Below, in pieces: positions 5,846-12,387 of a stretch of 12,472 nt of DNA (position 1 is its first letter; the number at the start of each line of letters is the position of its first letter). Source of the stretch: JBDLSY01 sp041170585 (GTDB lineage Bacteria; Pseudomonadota; Gammaproteobacteria; Burkholderiales; Burkholderiaceae_C). Below the pieces are notes generated by a model. The model had not been told where the DNA came from. It did no database searches and was given only the letters and a program-made list of their open reading frames with translations. The stretch lies in contig JBEDNN010000056.1 of assembly GCA_041170585.1 (NCBI GenBank), positions 1-12,472 of the forward strand, written 5' to 3'. The position numbers and the translations under genes are program-made.

Positions 5846-7552
5846 GTGAATCAAAATACTAGTAACATTTCAAATATTACTGGTATTGCTGCCAGCAACG
5901 GCTGGGCAATTGCTACTGCACAGGTTTTAAACCCATACGTACCCACGGCTGTTTACTATTGTGTTGAACCTTCACAAATTAAACACGAGCAAACCTTATT
6001 AACGGGTGCATTTAAATCAGTACACCATGAATTAAGTGTACTATCAGAACCTTTAAAAAATTTAGTTGCACAGGGACTGGCACACGAAGAAGTGTACACT
6101 TTATTAGAAGTTCAATCACTGATGCTAGATGACCCCGCTTTATATGACGCTACATTGGCATATATAGCAGAAACAGAAGTCAATGCAGCTTGGGCTTTAA
6201 GCCAACAAATACAATATTTAGCGGCAGAGTTTGAAAAATTGTTAGATGACTACTTTAAAGAACGTGCCTTAGATATTCGACAATTGGGACAACGCTTACT
6301 TAGCCATTTATTGACGCCACAACGCAGCACTTGGAATTACACTTTAAGCCTATCTGCAAGCGACGCGCCGATTATTTTAGTTGCACAAGATTTACCACCT
6401 GCTTACTTTGCACAATGGCAGCCTCATAGTTTAGCGGGCTTAGTGACTGAATTAGGCGGATATTCCAGTCATACAGCCATTATGGCTAGAAGCCATTCTA
6501 TTCCTGCGGTGTTGGGGGTTAGCGGTGGGTTAAAGCTGATTAAAACAGGTGATTTATTGGCTTTAAACGGCCATACAGGTGAACTGTGGATTAATCCTGA
6601 CGCAGTACAGTTGTCTATATTACGTGCAGCACAAGTTATTTGGACTGAATCACAAATAAGTGCCAATAATGAAGTATCGCAAGCGGCTATTACTCAATGT
6701 GGAAAAACAATTACTGTTTTAGGTAATATTGAACAACCGAGTGATATTACGGCAGTGTTGGCTGCCCACTTAGAAGGTGTCGGTTTGTTTAGAACAGAGT
6801 TTTTATTTATGGGGCGAGATCACTTACCGAGCGAAGCAGAACAGACGGCGGCTTACACCAAGGTTATTTACGCTTTAAAGGGTAAACCTGCGGTATTACG
6901 CACACTTGATGTGGGTGCAGACAAATTACTTAATACGATGCAATCGTCCAACGATAGTCCTAATCCTGCTTTGGGGTTGCGAGCTATCCGTTATTGTTTA
7001 GCGAATCCTGAATTATTTTTGACACAATTGCGGGCTTTACTGCGAGCCGCACACAATACAATACCAGGTACACTTAAAATATTACTACCTATGATTGCGA
7101 GTTTAGATGAGCTACAGCGTTGCCGTAGTTATTTATTAGAGGCTGAACAACAATTATGTACTGAAAATATTGCTTACGGTACAGTAGAGCTAGGCATCAT
7201 GATTGAAATTCCTGCAGCTGCTATTGCAATTGAATGTTTATTGCCCTACATTGATTTTTGTAGTGTAGGCACTAATGATTTAATTCAATATACTTTGGCT
7301 ATAGACCGTAATGATGCAGCGGTATCGCACTTATACAACCCTGTTCACCCAGCGATTATTCAATTGTTACGACACGTGTTTAATGCGTGTAAAACAGCTA
7401 AAAAACCTGTTTCTGTCTGTGGAGAGATGGCAGGTGATGTACGTTATACCTCAACTTTATTAGAGTTAGGTTTACGTACTTTCTCATTACACCCTAATCA
7501 AGCCCCAGCAGTGAAAGCCGCTATTCGGCAATGGCACAGCAATATACTATAA
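5846..7552 (+). CDS. ptsI: Phosphoenolpyruvate-protein phosphotransferase (PTS enzyme I)
   Basis: The 568 residues match the usual enzyme I length. The N-terminal HPr-binding and phosphohistidine domains include active His209 in GGYSSHTAIMAR (205-215). The C-terminal PEP-binding barrel has GVGLFRTEFLF (311-321), LRTLDVGADK (351-360), NPALGLRAIRY (373-383), EIPAAA (454-459), GTNDLIQY (475-482) and the catalytic Cys525 in CGEMAGD. It autophosphorylates from PEP and hands the phosphate to HPr His15. There is no N-terminal GAF domain, so it is not the nitrogen-type EI-Ntr (PtsP). It starts with GTG, 6 bp after ptsH, with at most a weak ribosome site, and is probably translationally coupled to it. 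birA follows after 4 bp. Confidence 0.96.
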   Translation: MNQNTSNISNITGIAASNGWAIATAQVLNPYVPTAVYYCVEPSQIKHEQTLLTGAFKSVHHELSVLSEPLKNLVAQGLAHEEVYTLLEVQSLMLDDPALYDATLAYIAETEVNAAWALSQQIQYLAAEFEKLLDDYFKERALDIRQLGQRLLSHLLTPQRSTWNYTLSLSASDAPIILVAQDLPPAYFAQWQPHSLAGLVTELGGYSSHTAIMARSHSIPAVLGVSGGLKLIKTGDLLALNGHTGELWINPDAVQLSILRAAQVIWTESQISANNEVSQAAITQCGKTITVLGNIEQPSDITAVLAAHLEGVGLFRTEFLFMGRDHLPSEAEQTAAYTKVIYALKGKPAVLRTLDVGADKLLNTMQSSNDSPNPALGLRAIRYCLANPELFLTQLRALLRAAHNTIPGTLKILLPMIASLDELQRCRSYLLEAEQQLCTENIAYGTVELGIMIEIPAAAIAIECLLPYIDFCSVGTNDLIQYTLAIDRNDAAVSHLYNPVHPAIIQLLRHVFNACKTAKKPVSVCGEMAGDVRYTSTLLELGLRTFSLHPNQAPAVKAAIRQWHSNIL

Positions 7553-7556
7553 ATAT

Positions 7557-8474
7557 ATGTTTGATATTCAAGCGTTTGATATATCACGATTGGCTGATTT
7601 ATCACAAAGACTAAGCACAAATACACAACTAACGGTACAAGTGATACCAGAAACTGATTCAACCAATAGTTTATTATTAGCACAAGCAAATTATTTACCA
7701 CTGTATCCTAAACCAGCTGTCGCCTGTTTAGCTTTAAAACAAAGTAAAGGCCGTGGGCGTTTAGGGCGTAAATGGATTTCAGATAATCAAAGTACAGGCA
7801 TTCATAATGCGGGCATTCATAATGCGGGCATTCATAATGTGGGCATTCATAAAAATACAGCGTTTACGGCAAGTATTGGATTTTCTACAGTTTTACCTTT
7901 ATCACATTTAACTGTATTGTCGTTACAAGTAGGGGTTGCAGTGGCACAATATTTGCAAGGCTTAGGATTAGATATTGCTTTAAAATGGCCGAATGACTTG
8001 GTATTAAGGACTGGGTGTCCAAAAAAGTTTGAAAAAATTGGCGGTATATTAATTGAAACTCGAAGTTTAGATACCGCTCAATATCAACCAGAAAAAACTG
8101 CCGTTGTAATGGGCTTAGGTATAAATTGGTATGCAGCCCCTGATATACTTAACCGTAACACAGCCTGTGTAGCCGATAATATGTATGCCTTGCCTGATTC
8201 GGAATCAGTCTGTGCTGCATTACTAAGTGCGATGAATATTGCATGGCAACGGACAGAGCGTAAGCAGCATTGTGAATTTGCCCCATTTGATATATTGGCT
8301 GGGCAAGAAGTCACTTTACATCATACTCTATCAAACAATAATATCCCTATCATAGGCATTGCTCAAGGTATTAACGCCCAAGGTTGTTTGGGTATACATA
8401 CTAAACAAGGCTTACGCTGGTTACACAGTGGAGAAGTTACTTTTAATACCTTTAAAGCTAATTCATCTTCATAA
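7557..8474 (+). CDS. birA: Biotin-[acetyl-CoA-carboxylase] ligase without the DNA-binding domain
   Basis: Biotin-protein ligase joins biotin to the biotin carrier of acetyl-CoA carboxylase through biotinyl-AMP. Visible motifs are GRGRLGRKW (65-73, the biotinyl-AMP loop), KWPNDLV (143-149), KIGGILIE (160-167) and a C-terminal SH3-like domain (about 243-297). The protein begins only about 25 residues before the catalytic domain, so the winged-helix repressor domain of E. coli BirA is absent and it should not repress biotin genes. Residues 81-100 are four copies of a GIHNA-type pentapeptide, encoded by a 15-bp tandem repeat, inserted just after the GRGRxGRKW loop where relatives run directly into the next strand. 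The gene lies 4 bp after ptsI; coaX follows after 18 bp. Confidence 0.93.
   Translation: MFDIQAFDISRLADLSQRLSTNTQLTVQVIPETDSTNSLLLAQANYLPLYPKPAVACLALKQSKGRGRLGRKWISDNQSTGIHNAGIHNAGIHNVGIHKNTAFTASIGFSTVLPLSHLTVLSLQVGVAVAQYLQGLGLDIALKWPNDLVLRTGCPKKFEKIGGILIETRSLDTAQYQPEKTAVVMGLGINWYAAPDILNRNTACVADNMYALPDSESVCAALLSAMNIAWQRTERKQHCEFAPFDILAGQEVTLHHTLSNNNIPIIGIAQGINAQGCLGIHTKQGLRWLHSGEVTFNTFKANSSS
7797..7850. repeat. 15-bp coding tandem repeat inside birA, about 3.6 copies
   Basis: GGCATTCATAATGCG occurs at 7797-7811 and 7812-7826, with one change at 7827-7841, and its first nine bases recur at 7842-7850. Each unit encodes five residues (GIHNA, GIHNA, GIHNV, then GIH), so copy-number changes keep the frame. 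Confidence 0.9.
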
Positions 8475-8492
8475 AGATAATTCATTTTTATT

Positions 8493-9488
8493 ATGAGTAT
8501 AATATTATTAATCGATGTGGGTAATACCCGTATTAAAATGGGTATTATTAATATTCAAAATAATTTTAGTCATATATCAAACAATATATCAAACAATGTA
8601 TCAAACAATGTATCAAACAATATATTAAATAATAATATATTAAGTATTAACAATAATAATAAAAATAATAATACTAGCAGTAATAGTAACAATACTAGTA
8701 GTCATATATTAAAAAATAATATATCAAACAAGGAAGGCTATTTTGAGTATGTAGGTGCAATCACTACTCATATAAGTCAAGAAGATACTAAAATATGGAA
8801 TGATTTTTTTACTAATAAAATTTTACTATTTAATAAAATAGACCGTGTTATTGGTGTCTGTGTTGCAGGTATCAGTATTGCTCATACTATTGAAAAAAAA
8901 TTATCCAGTTATATCCCCTGCTTGCGTGGTGTTAATTCTATTACTTGGTTAACAGGGCAAATAAAATTACAAGGTTTGCATAATGCTTATGCAACGCCGC
9001 ATACACTGGGAGCAGACCGTTGGCTAGCAATGTATAGCCTATTAAATATGCAACAACCCATTCATAATATACCTTGTGTTTTAGCGACCTTAGGCACGGC
9101 AACAACTATAGATGTATTGTATTGGAATGATAATCAAGCCTATTTTGCAGGCGGTATTATTATCGCAGGATTAAAAAACAGTTTGGAATCATTGGCCAGT
9201 AATACAGCTCAATTACCTAATATTAGTCAATGGATAGACAATAAATCTTTTAAACAGTCACTTAATACGGCTATTCCTAATACCACTGATAGTGCTTTGT
9301 TTGAAGGTGCAATTGCTGCACAAATAGGGGCTATACAGGTATTAATGGCAAAAACAGAACGGCTTTATGGAACACCGCAGTTATATTTATCGGGGGGTGC
9401 AATGTCTTATATTCAAGATTATTTTTCATACGCAACGGTTCTACAAATGCCTGTATTAAAAGGTTTAGCAGCTTATGCACTGCTTTAA
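8493..9488 (+). CDS. coaX: Type III pantothenate kinase with an Asn/Ser-rich insertion
   Basis: CoaX phosphorylates pantothenate in the first step of coenzyme A synthesis. The phosphate-binding motif DVGNTRIK (8-15), the GADRW motif with the catalytic-base aspartate (173-177, Asp175), GTATTID (201-207) and AGGIIIAGLKNSL all fit. Usual CoaX length is about 250 residues; this one is 331 because of a low-complexity stretch at about 22-81 placed between the first two beta strands. In it 26 of 60 residues are Asn and 12 are Ser, with ISNN-type repeats. The catalytic core is otherwise intact, so the enzyme is probably active. birA next to coaX is a common arrangement in gammaproteobacteria. No Shine-Dalgarno is visible. 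I see no terminator directly after it. Confidence 0.93.
   Translation: MSIILLIDVGNTRIKMGIINIQNNFSHISNNISNNVSNNVSNNILNNNILSINNNNKNNNTSSNSNNTSSHILKNNISNKEGYFEYVGAITTHISQEDTKIWNDFFTNKILLFNKIDRVIGVCVAGISIAHTIEKKLSSYIPCLRGVNSITWLTGQIKLQGLHNAYATPHTLGADRWLAMYSLLNMQQPIHNIPCVLATLGTATTIDVLYWNDNQAYFAGGIIIAGLKNSLESLASNTAQLPNISQWIDNKSFKQSLNTAIPNTTDSALFEGAIAAQIGAIQVLMAKTERLYGTPQLYLSGGAMSYIQDYFSYATVLQMPVLKGLAAYALL
8574..8633. repeat. 12-bp coding tandem repeat inside coaX, five copies
   Basis: ATATCAAACAAT occurs twice (8574-8597), then twice with a G first base (8598-8621), then as ATATTAAATAAT (8622-8633). In the coaX frame each unit reads Ile/Val-Ser/Leu-Asn-Asn. Further degenerate AAT-rich codon runs continue to about 8730. 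Confidence 0.9.
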
Positions 9489-9591
9489 ACGTATATTTTT
9501 TTTAGTATAAGTAATTATATTGATAAATTAAAATATACATATTACAGTATATTTAATATTATATAATATATAATATGTGTATGTAAAAATA

Positions 9592-9619
9592 TTGATATGC
9601 AAGGCAGATTTTTAATGAT
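9592..9619 (+). promoter_or_regulatory. Candidate promoter of the 46-residue gene
   Basis: TTGATA (9592-9597, 5 of 6 to consensus) and AATGAT (9614-9619, 4 of 6) are 16 bp apart and would give a leader of about 35 bases. The surrounding spacer (9489-9659) is extremely AT-rich with several TATAAT-like strings, so this is a weak choice. Confidence 0.3.
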
Positions 9620-9659
9620 TGAACATAATTAATTTTTTTATTAATACAGGAGATTTAAA

Positions 9660-9800
9660 ATGACTGAACAAGCACAAATACAATTTAAAAATTTAGTGCG
9701 GGAAGCTTTAAATGAATGTTTTAGTACTATGACACAAGAGCAATTAAAAAATGCCTTTTATTCTTTTGACCACCTTCAAGAAGAATTATTGGCCGCTTAA
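9660..9800 (+). CDS. Small 46-residue protein of unknown function
   Basis: An ATG with a strong Shine-Dalgarno (AGGAGA at 9648-9653, about 6-7 bases before the start) opens a 46-codon frame starting MTEQAQIQFKNLVREALNEC and ending EELLAA, followed by TAA and 20 bp later by a hairpin terminator. It is the clearest ribosome site in the window, in a genome where most core genes lack one, which argues for real translation. The peptide is predicted to be mostly helical and slightly acidic. It has one Cys (20), no membrane segment and no signal peptide. I do not recognise a family. It is convergent with the restriction-modification unit but has host-like AT content, so it probably belongs to the host side. 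Confidence 0.7.
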   Translation: MTEQAQIQFKNLVREALNECFSTMTQEQLKNAFYSFDHLQEELLAA

Positions 9801-9820
9801 TTCATATTAATTTAAGATGA

Positions 9821-9846
9821 AAACCCGCCCATAAGCGGGTTTTTTA
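9821..9846 (+). terminator. Rho-independent terminator after the 46-residue gene, probably bidirectional
   Basis: AAACCCGC (9821-9828) pairs with GCGGGTTT (9835-9842) around a 6-base loop, followed by a run of T. On the minus strand the same hairpin is followed by four T residues, so it may also end the restriction-modification transcript coming from the right. Confidence 0.88.
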
Positions 9847-9966
9847 TTATCCAATCACCCCCGCTGTTGTATTAATACGGGTATCCAAATAATCCACCAC
9901 GTTTTTAATGACCACTTTTTGCATGGCTTTAATAAAAGTTTCCATGTAAGCGTAGTTGGTGGCAGA
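9847..9966 (-). pseudogene. Orphan 3' coding remnant downstream of the restriction endonuclease gene
   Basis: Directly after the endonuclease stop codon (TGA, 9967-9969) the same frame stays open for 39 codons to a TAA at 9847-9849. It reads SATNYAYMETFIKAMQKVVI and on to DTRINTTAGVIG. Its composition resembles the restriction-modification genes more than the host. An internal ATG (9943-9945) would give a 32-residue peptide but has no Shine-Dalgarno. It looks like the C-terminal end of another protein left behind by recombination. I do not recognise the family. Confidence 0.45.
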
Positions 9967-10920
9967 TCAGTTGTTTACATATGGACCTAAAAATCGCGTT
10001 CCATTGAAGTGAATCATGTGGGTGGGCGCATCGGCAATCCAAACCTCGGTTTCCCATGCAATTTGACTTGAATACTTGGCATAAGTTTTTGAATCAGGAA
10101 AAGCAGAAACAAACACCAGTCCCGCACTACAGTTCGCAAAAAGCGCCGTCAGTTCTCCGTATCGCTTGGGGTCAACTGGACCATGTGTCGTGATGGATTC
10201 AATTAGGAAAAGCCAGTTCTTTTCTGAGCTGTACATCACCACGTCGGGCAACTTGCCATGATTGTCTAAGGTCATGCCTAGGGATGCTAAAAAAGCCACG
10301 TCAAAATAGCCGTGCTTGTCCCCTGTGTCGCCCACGTAAACAAGTTTTCCGTTGGGGACGTACCTCGCCCCAAAACTGTTCACAATATCCTTGATTAACT
10401 GCGAGTGCTTACCCGTTGACAGTTGAATGGTTTGCCCGTCTTCCAATTGAAGTGGAATCATGTGCATGTCCCGTTCTCGGGCGTATTTCTGGGCTAGTGT
10501 GGGCTTGTGCTGCAGATAGGTCTGAAGCTTCGCTTGATAGTCTGCCGTGCCATAGGTTTTCAGCAAAGCCAGTAAGATCGGTTCAATTTGGTAGACTGCA
10601 TGGGGGCTGTTCACTGGTCTGTCTGGTTTGTCAGGGTTGTAAAGACAAATTCCCGCCTCCATGAATTGGTGCATGGATTGACGACGAAAGGTTTCACGTG
10701 TGTTGGGTGCGTAGTCCTTCGCATAGTTTGCCCTGCTCCAGTCCATGATGGGCGTAATGCCTACCAATGGGCTGCTTACTTCGCTCCAGGATAGATTGGG
10801 TTTAAGGTCTAGCAGGCACAACAAACAAAGGGCGGTTCGTTCGTTTTGTTGTGCTTTGGGAAGTCCCAGCTCAATCAAAATTTGATTTGCTTGCTGCATT
10901 TTTTCGTCTGCTTTAGTCAT
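9967..10920 (-). CDS. BsuBI/PstI-family type II restriction endonuclease
   Basis: The 317 residues fit BsuBI/PstI-type enzymes, which cut unmethylated DNA; the two named members recognise CTGCAG. An N-terminal helical part (about 1-150) precedes the catalytic region, with LVYVGDTGDKHGYFD (193-207) and the typical KLPDVVMY (223-230) and NWLFLIESITTHGPVD (235-250). Asp226 and Glu241 are the likely metal ligands of a PD-(D/E)xK fold; no Lys lies two residues after the Glu. The ATG has a good Shine-Dalgarno (GGAG, about 7 bases away) inside the end of the methyltransferase gene, and the two overlap by 8 bp (ATGACTAA), so translation is coupled and the methyltransferase is made first. The GC content is clearly higher than in the host genes. 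Family assignment is firm; cleavage specificity is not shown by sequence. Confidence 0.92.
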   Translation of the reverse strand: MTKADEKMQQANQILIELGLPKAQQNERTALCLLCLLDLKPNLSWSEVSSPLVGITPIMDWSRANYAKDYAPNTRETFRRQSMHQFMEAGICLYNPDKPDRPVNSPHAVYQIEPILLALLKTYGTADYQAKLQTYLQHKPTLAQKYARERDMHMIPLQLEDGQTIQLSTGKHSQLIKDIVNSFGARYVPNGKLVYVGDTGDKHGYFDVAFLASLGMTLDNHGKLPDVVMYSSEKNWLFLIESITTHGPVDPKRYGELTALFANCSAGLVFVSAFPDSKTYAKYSSQIAWETEVWIADAPTHMIHFNGTRFLGPYVNN

Positions 10921-12337
10921 TGATACGCTCCACTAAAAAATCCACTTCTTCTTGTCTCATGCGTGGGTGATATTCTTTTCCAAGCGCGTTTAAAAATTGC
11001 GGGGTTGGGTACTTTATGTTTTTTAGGTCGGTTGCATTGACTTGCGTATGACCAGAAAAGACACGGAAGTGATTGTCTAGGACGGTGCTATTTAGAAAAC
11101 AGGCCAGCCCTAGGGCGGTGGTTTTTTCTAACCCATGTTTTTGAACATGGAAGACATTCCAATGGTTTTCAAAGCCTATCCATTTCTTCCCGATTTCCTC
11201 GGGGTTGACGATGTACGCCACCACTCGGCGGCGCTCTTCTTTGGCAGAAAACCGCTTCACAATGACATAAAATCCGTCGTTCGGCATTAGCCATTTTTGT
11301 GAATCTGCGGCCACCTTTATGGCGTTTGGTTTCTTGTGTTTTTTGGGATACTGGAATTCACCGTTTTCAAAGTGGTGCGGGTAGAGCAACGGAACTGCTC
11401 CCTCGGTCGGGTCTTGCTCTAAAAATTTCTTCATCCGAAAATCCACCACTTGCCCCGTGCTTACGCCTAACCCCAATTGAGGCAACGACACGGCAAACAG
11501 TGTGTGATTCTCTTCCTGCTTTTCAAGCGGGATATGAATAAACGCCTGCAGGTCGCTGGGCTTCACCACGTCGGAAAAATCGACGTTTCGCGTTTGATGG
11601 TCATTAAATTGGTGGTCAGTTGACTGTGTAATGTTTACCTGTCCCTGCCGTTTTCCTTTGACCAGTTTAATGATGATGTTTTCCTGCAGTACATCGTCCT
11701 CTTGGAAAACCTTGTTTCTGCTGTTGAAAACATGGATGTGTTCAATTGAACACTCGTTCAATAACATTTTTCTGAATGGCTTATAATAAGTGCCATTACA
11801 AAACGAACGCGGCACAATGGCGACAACCTCGCCTTCCTTGCTCATCAGTTTGATGGTGAGGGCTAGAAAGGCTGAATACAGATTAACCGTCTCAATCCCC
11901 ACTTCACGCAACGCCTCGCGGTGCTTTGAATCACTGTTTATTTTTTTGTAAGGCGGGTTCAAAATCGCGTGTGTGTAGCGTTCCCCTGAGTTTGAACGGA
12001 TACTCTCCACCGCGTCAAAAATAAAATCTCGCTGGTGAAGTTCATAGGGCGCACCCAGTCGGATTAAATTCTTGTCTAACTGGTTGGTCATGATGGGGTC
12101 AAGTTCCCAAAGGTCAATTTTTGAAATTGATTCCAATCTTTTAGCTGCAGCAAGTGCGAGCGAACCAATGCCCGCCCCACAATCCAACAATGTGGCATTG
12201 TTGAGTTTTTCAAACAATCCTGCCATAAAGTCCGCAATTACGCTGGGGGTCATGTACTGCCCTAGACTGATTTTTTTTTGAGGGTCTAGCGTGGCATTTA
12301 CTGTCCGCCTTATTACGTCTATTTCAAGTTTGTTCAT
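10913..12337 (-). CDS. N6-adenine DNA methyltransferase of the type II restriction-modification unit
   Basis: From the ATG at 12335-12337 the protein has 474 residues. Motifs appear in the order of a gamma-class adenine methyltransferase: motif X GQYMTP (26-31), motif I LLDCGAGIGSL (50-60, SAM binding), an acidic WELD (77-80), and the catalytic NPPY (127-130). The C-terminal half is the likely target-recognition part, with FSGHTQVNATDL near the end as in Eco57I- and BsuBI-type methylases. It methylates adenine in the site cut by its partner, protecting host DNA. A TTG start at 12343 would add two residues; neither start has a Shine-Dalgarno. The downstream endonuclease overlaps it by 8 bp. 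No controller (C) gene is visible. GC content is foreign-looking, suggesting recent transfer. Confidence 0.92.
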   Translation of the reverse strand: MNKLEIDVIRRTVNATLDPQKKISLGQYMTPSVIADFMAGLFEKLNNATLLDCGAGIGSLALAAAKRLESISKIDLWELDPIMTNQLDKNLIRLGAPYELHQRDFIFDAVESIRSNSGERYTHAILNPPYKKINSDSKHREALREVGIETVNLYSAFLALTIKLMSKEGEVVAIVPRSFCNGTYYKPFRKMLLNECSIEHIHVFNSRNKVFQEDDVLQENIIIKLVKGKRQGQVNITQSTDHQFNDHQTRNVDFSDVVKPSDLQAFIHIPLEKQEENHTLFAVSLPQLGLGVSTGQVVDFRMKKFLEQDPTEGAVPLLYPHHFENGEFQYPKKHKKPNAIKVAADSQKWLMPNDGFYVIVKRFSAKEERRRVVAYIVNPEEIGKKWIGFENHWNVFHVQKHGLEKTTALGLACFLNSTVLDNHFRVFSGHTQVNATDLKNIKYPTPQFLNALGKEYHPRMRQEEVDFLVERIND

Positions 12338-12353
12338 GGTCAATTTATAAAAA

Positions 12354-12387
12354 TTTACGGTAATGTTAAATTTTAACTTTTACAGTA
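12354..12387. promoter_or_regulatory. Operator-like repeat cluster upstream of the methyltransferase gene
   Basis: Two direct copies of TTTACRGTA (12354-12362 and 12379-12387) flank a palindrome GTTAAATTTTAAC (12365-12377), all within 50 bp of the methyltransferase start. The symmetric arrangement could bind a regulator or the methyltransferase itself. The rest of the sequence to the window end (12388-12472) is AT-rich and I see nothing further in it. Confidence 0.35.

Noticed and set aside
7498..7701. Hydrophobic 67-residue frame on the minus strand across the ptsI-birA junction
   Set aside because: It overlaps two well-supported genes and has no ribosome site; the same applies to the plus-strand frames inside rpsA and the restriction-modification genes.
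10510..12150. Four CTGCAG sites inside the restriction-modification genes against one (7212-7217) in the other 10 kb
   Set aside because: The host side is so AT-rich that about one site is expected, so there is no depletion; the counts are too small to mean anything about specificity.
12335..12343. TTG start for the methyltransferase
   Set aside because: An ATG two codons downstream is the simpler choice and nothing upstream favours TTG.
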